Assembly (NCBI GenBank): GCA_000320545.1
Contig: ADNK01000760.1
Coordinates: 7,501-37,209, forward strand
Source of the DNA: Bigelowiella natans CCMP2755
Lineage: Eukaryota > Cercozoa > Chlorarachniophyceae
Direction: 5' to 3'
DNA: 29,709 nt
Made by a program: the position numbers and the translations under genes. How positions within the stretch are numbered: position 1 is the stretch's first letter; the number at the start of each line of letters is the position of its first letter. The notes beneath the pieces are model-generated. The model was not told the DNA's origin. It saw only the letters and a list, made by a program, of their open reading frames with translations, and made no database searches. Below are positions 1 through 10,190 of this stretch, piece after piece.

Positions 1-126
1 CTCTCTCTCTCTCCCACAAGTCACCTTATGGCGTTGTGTTATCCTTTTTATTTGCGGTTCCAAATCCAGATCTCGGATCATGGTATCGAGGGATCTAAAG
101 AGCAAACGAACCAACGCCATCAGCAT
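1..126. other. 3' flank of the dynamin-like gene, with a CT microsatellite at the edge
   Basis: Positions 1-13 are a (CT)6 run cut by the window edge. The remaining bases lie downstream of the TGA stop of the minus-strand gene. No further gene is seen. Confidence 0.6.
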
Positions 127-3100
127 TCACTGTTGCGTGTCCTTTCTCATTCGTAAAATTCTGTACTCATCAATCTGGTGGCGAATCAGCTGCCCGAGCT
201 CCGACTGCAGCTTTGACACGACGAGGCGCTCTTGAAAAAAGAGAGAATATGTTTGATTAGCCTCGTTCGCATCGGTGTGGGGCACAAAGAGCGCTCAACC
301 TAGCATTATCCACAAATGCTCCAAGAACTGAAACCGAAGGAGCTGGAACAGATATCATGAAGAAGAACACACAGTGCGGCGTCAATTTCCCCTACGCTTC
401 AATGCGTGGATGTGCGGCTTCAAACAAATAGGAAAAGGCACCTGAATCGACTGGACAGCCCCGTTACGGACCAAGTCGAACGCGCTCTGGCGCTTAGATT
501 CGCCTCCGTATGCTAGCGGCCATATCGAGGGAGGGGAGGAGGTCGCGTGTTAGCATGATGATGGATGGTGGTAACGCTTGGCTCTACGCAACCGTTAGTT
601 ACCCAAGGGGAAGGGGTCCAAGATGAGGTTCATCATCGCATCCGCTTTCGTATGTTCTCTGATCATTTCCTGTAGTGATTTTAGAGGTGATAGAGGTGGG
701 TTGACCAAGGCAGCAGCAAAGATGGAAAAAAGGCTCTTTCCTACCTTGGATTTGCGGCCTGAAGCATTCTCCTCTTTGTAGTTCTGAGGTGGTTCATTCT
801 CTACGCCTCCCCCCCCTCCTCGATGCTGCTGCTGTATGTTTTTCTTTTTCTTGAGTCCGTGGAGCATCTCCTCAGTGTCATCTGACCAGGGCGTGCCAAA
901 GATGATACCATAGTTATGAAAGCTTCAAGGCATGCAATTCGATCAGATTCCAAATGGCAAGCGCGAACGTGTGGATCGTGGGTGACATCTCTCTGTCTGG
1001 GCGGCATATCATATCTGTGCTCACCCAATGCGTTTGCAAGGACATCGAATTGGTCTCTCGATTTCGGGGGAGTCACAACAAGCGATCTGGTCTTTTCCTC
1101 GATTCTGCTTCCAAGACTCTCGTACTCGAGCCCTCCTCCTCCTCCTCCGTTTGCTGCTGACGTAGGGGTGGGGGGGGAATCTCGTGGCCCTACCAAACCA
1201 AGGTGGGGATAGAAATGCCGACCACTCAAGACAGTGATGTGTTTGTTGCGTGGGAACACGGTATACTTCATAGGCCAAAAAAATTTGATGGAATAGCTCG
1301 TATCACACAGAAATATGGGGTGGGTGAGTAGACGAGGCACCTGTTGTGGATTGGCTACTAACAGGGACTGTGGCTGGGAGCAACTTGGAGAAGAAGTACT
1401 CGGATCTAAGGATGGTCGCATTTTTGAAGCAAGAGGAGAAGAAGAAGAAGAAGAAGAAGAAGAAGAAGAAGAAGAAGAAGAAGAAGAAGCGCAAAAGTGT
1501 TCTGGTCTCTTCCACAGCGTGTGAGCATGCGCTAATAAAAATACCTTGGGCAGAGCTCAGCAATATGGATGTTCGTTACGCTCCGGAGATACTCATCCAT
1601 TCTAAATTTAATGTGTGAGGGTATATGATCTCTCTTCATTCTCTGTCGCGATGGTGGTGAGGGGCAACGGATCGTCGTACCGTAGTCGCAGGGTTTCCAC
1701 CCATTCATCTACGTTATGAGCGCACATCTTGTTGACCTGATTCGTTCATATATGCAAACAGTATGGTGATCTTCTGTGCTGGTCTTCGCCCATTGCTCGT
1801 GTGGTGAATGATACCTCGCGAAAGAGCTGATGAAACGAATTTAGGATGACGGAATCGCAACGAGACCTGCGCGCAACAACGTATGTACATATTATGCAAC
1901 CCATCAGATTTGGCTCAAAGTGTGTGCTCGAAGGTGGTTTCACTATCGTGAGTGCGAATCGGACGTGATGCTGCGGGGAAGCTTTGAATTTTCACCCAAG
2001 AGCTCCGACTGTCAAAAAAGGAACATGGTGAGTTTGCGGAGGGAAAACATTGCATCCAGATGAAGAAACCGCCACCTGCAGAATGGACGCCCATCTGTTG
2101 ATCGTGTGCTTAAGATGGCGATAGAACCAAGATAAATCGAGGCCGTTCATGCTAAGCGTGAGTCGTGAGAAGACAGATCGATTAAACTACTAGAGCAGGA
2201 AATGCAACTGTACTGTATCTCTAATAACCTTCTCACAACACAGTTACGAATTCCCTTCAGGATATCCCAGCCTCCACGAACCTGACATTCAAGAAAACCC
2301 CAAAAAGCGCATCATTGCCACCCGCAAGACAACACCGAGCCCAGGCATTTACCTGCCCTGTAGGCTCGCAGTAAATGCGAATATCTTCGTCGGAAAACTT
2401 CTCGATCGGGGAGGATAATATCTGGATCATAACATCGACACAACCATCACATACGCACGATCTGAAAGCAGCATCGGTTCTTGACAGAGCCGCACCTGTA
2501 ACCGCACAACCGAGAGCAGGCGTCTGAGTATCGATGTCCCATACAGTCGACTGGAACATCGCACACAAGAGCACACTGTCAGCTGCAAATGGAGACTTAT
2601 TTTGATGTTCACGCTCTTACCTGTTCAGATACGCTTCTAGCTGTATTGCTAAGTCCTAACATCAATATGCTGCTGTAAGGCCATACGACGTTCTGAATAG
2701 ATATCTGCTTGTGATAACCTTGTTCGAAAGATTTTTAGAGATAGTATAGATCCGCTTCTTCATCTGCAAAATCGACAAATAGGAATCATTTTGCAGGCAG
2801 ACAGAAGCACAAACGGCTGGTGGATGCAGAAGGGAATCTTCACACCGCGAATGGAAGTTGGGTATTTGAATGTTCCAACTCGTCTTCAAATGCTAGTCCG
2901 TATCTATCTTTGAGGCATTCGACTTCGCTGAAAGTTATAATTACTGGGTGATATTCGGTCTTCCGATACAGATGAACTTCTAGGACCTTTGCCCCTTCCA
3001 CAGCATCGCCATGAGTTTCTCCAAAATTAGGAGGTAGGAGCTGACAGCCTTCCGGAGAGAGGCACGGGAGATCTGAGACAGGCTGAGCGGGGGTATTGGT

Positions 3101-5508
3101 CAGTGGCTTCGCTGTTAAATGCAAATAATTCATATTGTTCGTGTTACTACCGAGCCTGGAGCTGTTTTTGGAGTTCAGTTTTCTCATAGACAATATTCCG
3201 GAGCGCCTAGAATGAATGCAGTCGTATATGACCAGTGCCCTCAAAATGAATACTGGAAAGGCTTACCGCCAGCAGTATACTCCTCTTCTCCCGAAACACT
3301 TTGCAAAATAGAGCCTGCGTAATGAATCAGCAGTCAGTAGAGGCATAGCTGGAGGGGCACATGATGATACCTTGATGCTGCGCTTGAAGTTGCTAATGCC
3401 CAGGCATCCTTCTATGCTCGATCCTTCACCCCACAACCTGAACATTTGGCCACGATGCAGAGAGAGAATTCATAGAGCATCACGAGATATTTGACAAGCA
3501 TTCGTGTGTATTCTTCGAAATCCATCGGATGTAAGAAGTTTCTACCGATGGCGCCATCCCTTTCCTGGAAGATACGGTTTCTCCCATCTAGGATGAAATG
3601 CACATAATTCACGAAGCTCATCTGTATATCAAGTTCTTTATTTTACATCTGTAGCTGAGAAGGAGTCATAGATCTTGTTATGAGTCGGGTCCATTCTTCT
3701 AGCAACTTTTTTTCCTTCTCTGGTATGATCTACAAAAGTTGTACATAATAAGGACTACAATCTCGGTGTTCAACGCCAATACAACCACGTGTAAACGAAT
3801 TAAATGTAAACCTCCTGTATGAAGTTCTTTGCAGTCTCAAATCTCTGGAAAAGCATAGGAAGTCTTTTATTTCGAGGAATAGCAGAATAGTTAAAGAACA
3901 TACCTGAATCTTCTTGCGCTCGTAGTCAGGATTGAGCTCCACATAGAACGGTCCGTCCTTGCGTTCCCGTTTCTCCTCATCAAAGAAGGACAGCACGGAC
4001 TCTGTATATAGTAGATGTATTATCTCTTCTGCCAACGACCAAAAAAAATAGTACAATGACAAAAGTCACAACCTGGATCAGCTGGAAGTTGCTGGATCCG
4101 GTTCTTGAGGTGTGTTGCAACAACGACTGAGAAGAATGAACAACCAACATCACTTTCGTAGCTGTTGTTCGTTGTAAGTTAGTCTATCACCTGCTGATTT
4201 TTCCCAGTCATCTCTCGGGCGACTTTGAAATCTAGTGCTCGTACACGTGTCATTCAAGACCTAGAAAAATATCTGGTTAATCTATATGTCTATCTGAACT
4301 TAAGTAACTCATAGCTACAAGCATGGTTTAAATATCCTGCAAAAATCACATATCTCAGTTTTCGATCTTCCTACCTCGTAGATATGGTCAGTCTTCATAT
4401 CGTTCGTAGCCTTATTATCGAGTACAACTTAATTGAAATGAATGAATCTAGGTGGGAGATAAATTGCGCGACCTTTCGAACTACAAGTAGGAGAGAATCT
4501 GCATTTCGCACATAAGGGGCCACAATCTTTTTTACTTCCTCTGGTTGATGTTCTTCCTGGAGAACGATTTGCAATAAGTACGGCTTATTAGTGGGATGTG
4601 AAGGTATAGATAGTACTCCGTCTCTTGGATTCGTGATGAGCCCAGGTAGATCCACCAGCACGATATTCATGCACTCTCGCCAGCAAATTTCCACATGGAT
4701 TAACTGATATACATATTGGCATCAGTGCAACGTCCAAATTTTGAAGATGTCTCGCTTTTTTGTCAGACCTTATGGGAAAATCCTGTTGAGGTTCGCATAA
4801 CCCTTTTGTTCTCACCCTGGAAATGATGGGAATTAGTAAGAGTGGAGTGGAAATGAAAACAATGTAATTACATCGAGATATGAGGGTAATTCATCTGCCC
4901 GAACCTATCGAATGTCCAAAGTATCACGTGAGATTGAGAACGTAGAATCAAAGTAGCAAAATGTCTAACCTCTTTGCCCATGAACTTGCAGTAGGGATCC
5001 TCGTGAGCATCGGAATGTACGAGTCTCAGCTCGATAGGAAATCGTGTACATGTTCCAGATCCTACGAGAGGGCGTGCATAGTTTACATAATTTGATCTCC
5101 AGAAGGGTTTCATTTTGTACCTATTGGGGTCCATGGAAAACCAACTAGAAACTCCAGCAGAGATGACTTTCCCGACGATTGTTCGCCAACCTGATATGTT
5201 TGATTTTAATATTGCTGCAGAGAACTGTAACATCAGAGTATGCATTCTTACCACAACAAGGCGTGGAAGAGGAACCTGCCAAAAAGCATTTTCAAGGAGA
5301 CGAATGAAAAGAGCTATATTTGAAACTGGACCTTTTCCCTCAGTGACGGGTACTTTTTCTGCAGCTCATTTAATGAGAGGTACGCATACATCAGCTCCTG
5401 AGAACGACGGTAAAATTTAGGAGGTCGATGAAACAGGAACAATTCGATGGAGTCATTCAAATTAAATGCACATTTGGACGCTCGCTGTCGGCTGACAAAT
5501 CGAACCAT
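127..5508 (-). CDS. Divergent dynamin-superfamily GTPase, 36-exon model, complete
   Basis: Large membrane-remodelling GTPase family. Exons (minus, high to low): 5508-5332, 5275-5252, 5190-5121, 5061-4970, 4904-4872, 4816-4769, 4703-4473, 4410-4375, 4260-4191, 4126-4073, 4001-3904, 3844-3812, 3729-3647, 3587-3546, 3437-3371, 3314-3267, 3206-3151, 3082-2987, 2927-2846, 2763-2719, 2655-2621, 2575-2496, 2421-2353, 2271-2214, 2151-2076, 2008-1965, 1866-1815, 1736-1681, 1601-1545, 1405-1341, 1265-1025, 922-745, 669-603, 512-442, 327-300, 230-127 (stop TGA). All phases agree, giving 921 aa, normal for dynamins. Seen: helix SLNELQKKYPSLREK, then VPLPRLVVVGEQSSGKSSLL (G1 P-loop), GSGTCTRFPIELRL (switch region) and NIVLVDLPGLI (G3). 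The rest is predicted helical, as in a stalk plus GED, but diverged. No canonical G4 TKxD was found. Exons 22-24 have a rival reading (exon 22 running on without an intron to 2353, then an acceptor 12 nt earlier). The start is the first ATG after an in-frame stop; an upstream exon cannot be excluded. Family call is firm for residues 40-220 and inferred for the remainder. Confidence 0.8.
1438..1489. repeat. (GAA)17 microsatellite in a dynamin-like intron
   Basis: About 17 uninterrupted GAA units in the 139-nt intron 1406-1544. On the transcript strand it reads (UUC)n, a long pyrimidine tract about 30 nt upstream of the acceptor at 1406. The other introns of this gene are mostly 50-110 nt. Confidence 0.95.
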
Positions 5509-6270
5509 TTTTACTTCGGTATGGGTGGCACAGAAGTAAAAGCTGTGTGATTAGCGCAGCCTATAAATAGGAGTGGATGACCACCTTTGGCAACATGTCC
5601 GCCATTTGGTCAAGCTCGCACACCAACGAGCGAAGCAACTGTATCGAGCCGTCACACCACACTAGTGGAACAAAAGAGAAAGGAGAAAAGGGAGGTCATT
5701 TCCAATCGAGTGTCGCAATTCCGAACCCTGATAAAACATTAAGACGACATCATCTCTTTGATGTCTCTTTCTAAATTTCTGATCGAAGACGGACATACGG
5801 CGTGCTCACGAAATTTTTAGAGAGTCTTAAAATGATCCGAGCGAACGCTTACCCGCCAAAATTGAGCTGCCGGCTCGAAATCCAGTAGCATTACAGGAGA
5901 AATCAAAGACGTTTGTGCAAAGTCGTGTTTGGTTTTACTTCAGACGAACCATGCAAAAAAAAAGCTAATCTAAGGAGAAAATGCTTAAAAGGGGTCCTGT
6001 TTTGTAAGAAACGAATATGAAGAGCTGCGAAAAGCTACGTCGTCTATATGAAAAAGGCCAGATGGATGTCGCAAGTGATATATGGGTGCACATTTATCTC
6101 CTACGAGTACATCAAGAAATAGAAGGATTTCGTGCCGTATTTCACGTTTGTGGAACGGGATGTTTGCGAATCTCCATATCCAACTACGACATCGTCTTTT
6201 CATTGTCGCTTCACCAAAAAGATATTGCACTTGCTAGCTTCTACGAGAAAGGGGGCAGAATTCCAAATCG
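5509..6270. other. Divergent promoter spacer, dynamin-like (-) / GSIII (+)
   Basis: 762 nt between two start codons. Short open frames occur on both strands, but none shows family similarity or a consistent splice pattern. Both promoters and 5' UTRs should lie here. CTAG occurs only twice. Confidence 0.6.
5561..5570. promoter_or_regulatory. TATA-like element, near-symmetric
   Basis: CTATAAATAG reads as TATAAATA on plus and TATTTATA on minus. It is about 55 nt upstream of the dynamin-like ATG. The match is short and no start site is known, so this is a weak call. Confidence 0.2.
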
Positions 6271-9200
6271 ATGTCACGGCTCCTTCAAAGAACCCCCCTC
6301 TTGAGGGCATCCCGTCAAGCGCTTCGCCCAACTTCGGCACGATTCTTTTCCACCCCTGCAAATATTGAGGGATATGGAAAAAATGTGTTCAAGGGTACCG
6401 TTGCAGATGAATACCTCTCTGCTGAGGGATTGCCCTCTGGCACATTAAACTCATCTGCGTGGACTCAAGACCCAGCTGCTGCAGATAAAGTGGCCGATGC
6501 CGTTCTCAAGTGGGCAACCGACAATGGAGCTACCTTTTTCTGCCATTGGTTTCAGGTATTATTTCTTCATATGAGCTTACATCCGCTTTTGGTTAATTAT
6601 ATTCTTTCATTACAAAGCCTTTTGCTTCCTCCGGAGTTCGTCACGGATTATCTGGCCAAGTTCAAAATGCGTTTTTTAAATTCGATGGAGAAGGAAAACC
6701 GGTTTGGGATTTGAAAGGCAAAGATCTCATTCAGGGAGAGACCGACGGGTACGCGAAGAACAAACTTTTTTACTTCATGTGTCTGACACATCATATGCAA
6801 TACGATGCACTTCCCCCCCCCTCAGATCTTCCTATCCTAACGGTGGACTTCGTGCCACACACACAGCTGGAGGCTACTTAAAGGTTTAATATTGCGGAAA
6901 ACGATTTTCTCTCCCAAACTCAGCATGGAATAAAATAAAATATTAGGTGGACCCAACCTCCCACATCTGGCTTCGAGGAGATACCATCTTCATCCCTGCC
7001 TGCTTTGTGTCCTACTACGGACATGCCCTGGACGAGAAGACTCCTCTTCTCCGCTCGGTTAGAGAGATTCCGTATTTCACGCCCTTTTCGAATCTCTAAC
7101 AAACAATCTTTAAAACATTGCAGGTTGATGCTATGAACCGCGAAGGTACCCGACTGCTCTCCTTGATGGGATGGGACGTCCCCGGACTTCAATCTAACAT
7201 TGGGTAAAAACGCAATCTTTGCTGATTACGTTCATGTTGAATACTTAGTTTGATTGCTGTTCTATTTGCAAGTCTTGAGCAGGAAATCTTCCTGATTCCA
7301 CGAGAGGAATTCATCAGGCGCCCTGACCTACAGCTCACTGGTAGAGAATCTCCCTTGCCTTTTTACCTTTCATATGATTAACTGTGTACATCCAGGACGC
7401 ACCGTCATCGGAAAGGATGCTCCTCGTGGCCAGGAGATGTGCGATCACTACATGGCCCCACCATCTACCACATCCCCGGCCCTTGATTGCATGGCTGAGA
7501 TCCAGCGCCAGTGCTTCGAAGTCGGAATTCCTCTTCGTACCAGGTATGACGACGAGAAAAAAGTATTACTGCGCCCAGCGGCGATGACGACCGATGAACC
7601 CGCCCACGCAGTGTTGCGATGCATCTGAGACAAGGTGGGTTGTTTTGTTGTGAAACCAGACACCGTGAGGTTGCTCCAAACCAGTACGAGTTTGCTCCAC
7701 TCTTCGGCTCTGTAACCACCCAGATTGACCAGAACATCATTGTGATGCAAATCATTGAAGAGGTAGTAGCCGATGAACACCTGCCAAGATCTGCCTCTCT
7801 CCGATGTGTCGTCGATGATTAAAATGATGATGCCTCTCCTCCCGAAAGGTTGCTCCTCAATACGGTCTCGCAGCTCTCCTTCAGGAGAAGCCTTTCAACA
7901 ATGTCAATGGAAGCGGTAGTGGCAGCAGCGCCTTTGATCGAACTTATTTCATTGGATTTTGTTGATCCATCCATCCATCCATCCATCCATCCATCCATCA
8001 TCCATCCAGACATGAATCATCAACCTATGAATGCCACACATCCATCATCCATCCAGACATGAATCATCAACCTATCAATGCCCACATCCATCAGGCAAGC
8101 ACAACAACTGGTCCGTGGCAACAACCGATGGTTGCAACCTCCTTAACGTCAACCAGGTCCAAGGAACACGAACTAACGAATGCACGCACGCCGCACACAC
8201 ACCCTTAATTGAATATATGAGTGTTCGGAAACTATGCGGCACTACTACTACAACTACTACCATTTCTTTTTCTTCACTCTCTTTCGCTTCTTTTGCTACA
8301 GGTTACTGAGGTCTCCGGAATCCCTCACATGTTCGCAACTATTATGTCCGCCATCGTGAGTGGTGTCGATATGCATGGAGATCTCATGCGAATGGCTATC
8401 GCTTCTCCAGTAAGTGCTAGTACTAGTACAAGTAGTAGTAGTAGTAGTAGTAGTAGTAGCTTAATTCTCCCTCCACCCTTTCCCCCTCCCTCGGTACTAC
8501 TACCACTACTACTCAATTAATTATATGATACATCGTTTTGCGACAACTTCTCGTAGGGTAACGATTTCCGCCTCGGAGCTTGCGAAGCACCTCCTGCAAT
8601 CGTCTCCACTTACTTGGGCGAGGACATGACCGCTTACCTGGTCGGAAATGCCGCTAGGGAACTTCATCGTTGAATAGTGGTGGTTGGTGGTGGTGGTGGG
8701 GGGGGGGGGGGGGGGGGGGGGCTTGGTGGTTCGGCGAAATTAGCCAACTGATACGATATAAAATATATGATGAACAAATTCAGGATGACTTCCGCAACGG
8801 AAAGGTCCACCCATACCAGCCTACCCTCAAGGAACTTGATCTTGGAGTGTCGTGCATCGCACCGCTCACCGTGCCAGCCGAGGACCGCAACCGTACCTCC
8901 CCATTCCCTTACGGAGGCCACCGTTTCGAGTGAGTGCCTTCCTCCTTGCAAATGATAAGAGAGCGGCTATTGCCGATGTTATTACCATCGTTATTTGCTT
9001 GCTGTTGACAGTATGAACGGTCATTGATTCCTGCATCGTTAAATGGGGGTTGCGTTGGTTGTTATCATCATTTCTCTAGGTTCCGCGCTGTCGGCTCTTC
9101 TCAAAACGTGTCTATGGTCAACACCGTCCTCAACACAATCACGGCTGACGGTTTCAAGCGTTTCGCGGACAAGATCGAGGCTGGTGCTTCGCCACAAGAT

Positions 9201-10190
9201 GTCGCTGCTGAAGCTCTCAATGACCACTGGAAGGTGTGGTCCCTCCCTATTTTCCACCTGCTGCTGCCATTTTCTAGTCTATCTGCAGCTGTTAAGAACG
9301 AATTGATGGATGCATGCTGCAACCCCACGTTCGCCGTTCATTGTGATAATACTACTCGCTTTGCTGTCGCAAGGTTATCTTCAACGGCGACAACTACGAC
9401 GAGGCCAACCAGGCTATGCTCACTGAGAGAGGCGTGTGGCGCATTGACTCTGGCATTGACGCAATCTGCTCTCTTTCGGCCGATAAAAACATCGAGCTGT
9501 TCTCCGACATGAACGTCCTCTCCGAGCCTGAGTGCAAGGTACAGTCAGTAGAATTTTTGTTGCAAAAGCTCCCCTCCCCCTTCCCCTCCCCCTCCCCCAG
9601 TAGAACGAACGAACGAACGACGAACGAACGAACGAGTGATTTATTTCGTCGTGACCATCAACCACGCCAATACAATTTCCAGGCCCGCCAAACTTGCCTA
9701 GTGGACCACTATGTTGGGACCGTAGAAATGGAAGCTCTTTGCCTCGTCGATATGCTCAACCAGCACGTTATCCCAGCTGTCAAGGCTGCTGAGGGCAAAC
9801 AGCTTCGTGATCTTCAGGCCGCGGTACATCATACTGTGTTAATACCGAGTCAATAGCACGTTTTTCCCTGTTCTGGATTTTTTTTTTTTTCCCCTGGCAG
9901 TTTCTAGTGGTCAACGCGGTGCTCCTCATGTTGTCGTCGTTGTCGTCTAACATATTGCTCATCTTCTCACCGCGTAGGTTGGAACTATTAAGCACGCTCT
10001 CGCTGCTGTTCACGCTGAAGAGGATGAGCAGAAGAAAGGCAACCTTGCACGAACATTGCGCCTAGAGACTATGGTGGCCATCCGCGACGTTGTGGACGAA
10101 GCCGAAGGTGAAACCCCCGCCAACCTCTGGACACTGCCAACCTACAAGGATCTTCTTTTCCTCGATCACAACTACTTGGCATACGAGTAG
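6271..10190 (+). CDS. glnN: Glutamine synthetase type III (GSIII), mitochondrial, complete
   Basis: ATP-dependent condensation of ammonium and glutamate to glutamine. Exons: 6271-6555, 6618-6748, 6826-6883, 6947-7057, 7124-7203, 7273-7340, 7396-7543, 7660-7762, 7849-7915, 8095-8156, 8302-8409, 8557-8640, 8784-8929, 9080-9233, 9374-9538, 9683-9823, 9978-10190 (stop TAG). All phases agree: 707 aa, the usual GSIII length (about 700-730). Seen: a basic N-terminal presequence (residues 1 to about 30, ending TSARFFSTPAN), GSIII-specific DGSSYPNGGLRATHTAGGY, GLEQEIFLIPREE, NGSGKHNNWS, FRLGACEAPPAI and NRTSPFPYGGHRFEFRAVGS. GSIII is known from bacteria and several protist lineages; diatom GSIII is mitochondrial, which fits the presequence. 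The introns rule out bacterial contamination. It is divergent from the dynamin-like gene and convergent with LeuRS. Introns 1-6 are 55-77 nt; introns 10-16 are 140-154 nt. Confidence 0.97.
7965..8000. repeat. (ATCC)n microsatellite in GSIII intron 9
   Basis: About eight ATCC units in the 179-nt intron 7916-8094, running straight into the duplicated block that follows. Confidence 0.95.
7994..8086. repeat. Tandem duplication of a 46-47-nt unit in GSIII intron 9
   Basis: Copy 1 at 7994-8040 and copy 2 at 8041-8086 differ by one substitution (G/C) and one indel. Each copy carries a CATCCATCCAG acceptor-like sequence. The acceptor that keeps frame is 8 nt beyond copy 2, at 8094. Confidence 0.95.
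8238..8260. repeat. (ACT)n-type repeat in GSIII intron 10
   Basis: Interrupted ACT/ACA trinucleotides followed by a long pyrimidine tract to the acceptor at 8301. Confidence 0.8.
8414..8516. repeat. (AGT)n and (ACT)n repeats in GSIII intron 11
   Basis: AGT units at 8431-8459, preceded by imperfect copies starting 4 nt after the donor, and an ACT run near 8494-8514. The two runs are near-complementary and could pair in the transcript. Confidence 0.9.
8683..8721. repeat. GGT repeat and 24-G run in GSIII intron 12
   Basis: A GGT-rich stretch passes into about 24 consecutive G at 8698-8721. The exact length is likely uncertain in any assembly. Confidence 0.9.
9574..9635. repeat. C-rich tract and (GAAC)n in GSIII intron 15
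   Basis: CCCCT-type tract at 9574-9599 followed by GAAC units at 9603-9635 with one 3-nt slip. Confidence 0.9.

Noticed and set aside
4191-4235. Frame reading ALDFKVAREM, resembling the dynamin segment before G4
   Set aside because: It cannot be joined in phase to exons 8 and 10. The alternative frame (DDWEKSAVVVATHLKN) joins both neighbours and continues open across three more introns.
7965-8086. CRISPR-like repeat array
   Set aside because: It is a tetranucleotide microsatellite plus one tandem duplication without unique spacers, inside a eukaryotic intron.
8157-9977. Introner elements as the source of the uniform GSIII introns
   Set aside because: The introns share length but no sequence, terminal repeats or target duplications that I can see.
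6271-10190. Bacterial contamination as source of GSIII
   Set aside because: Sixteen phase-consistent introns and a mitochondrial presequence.
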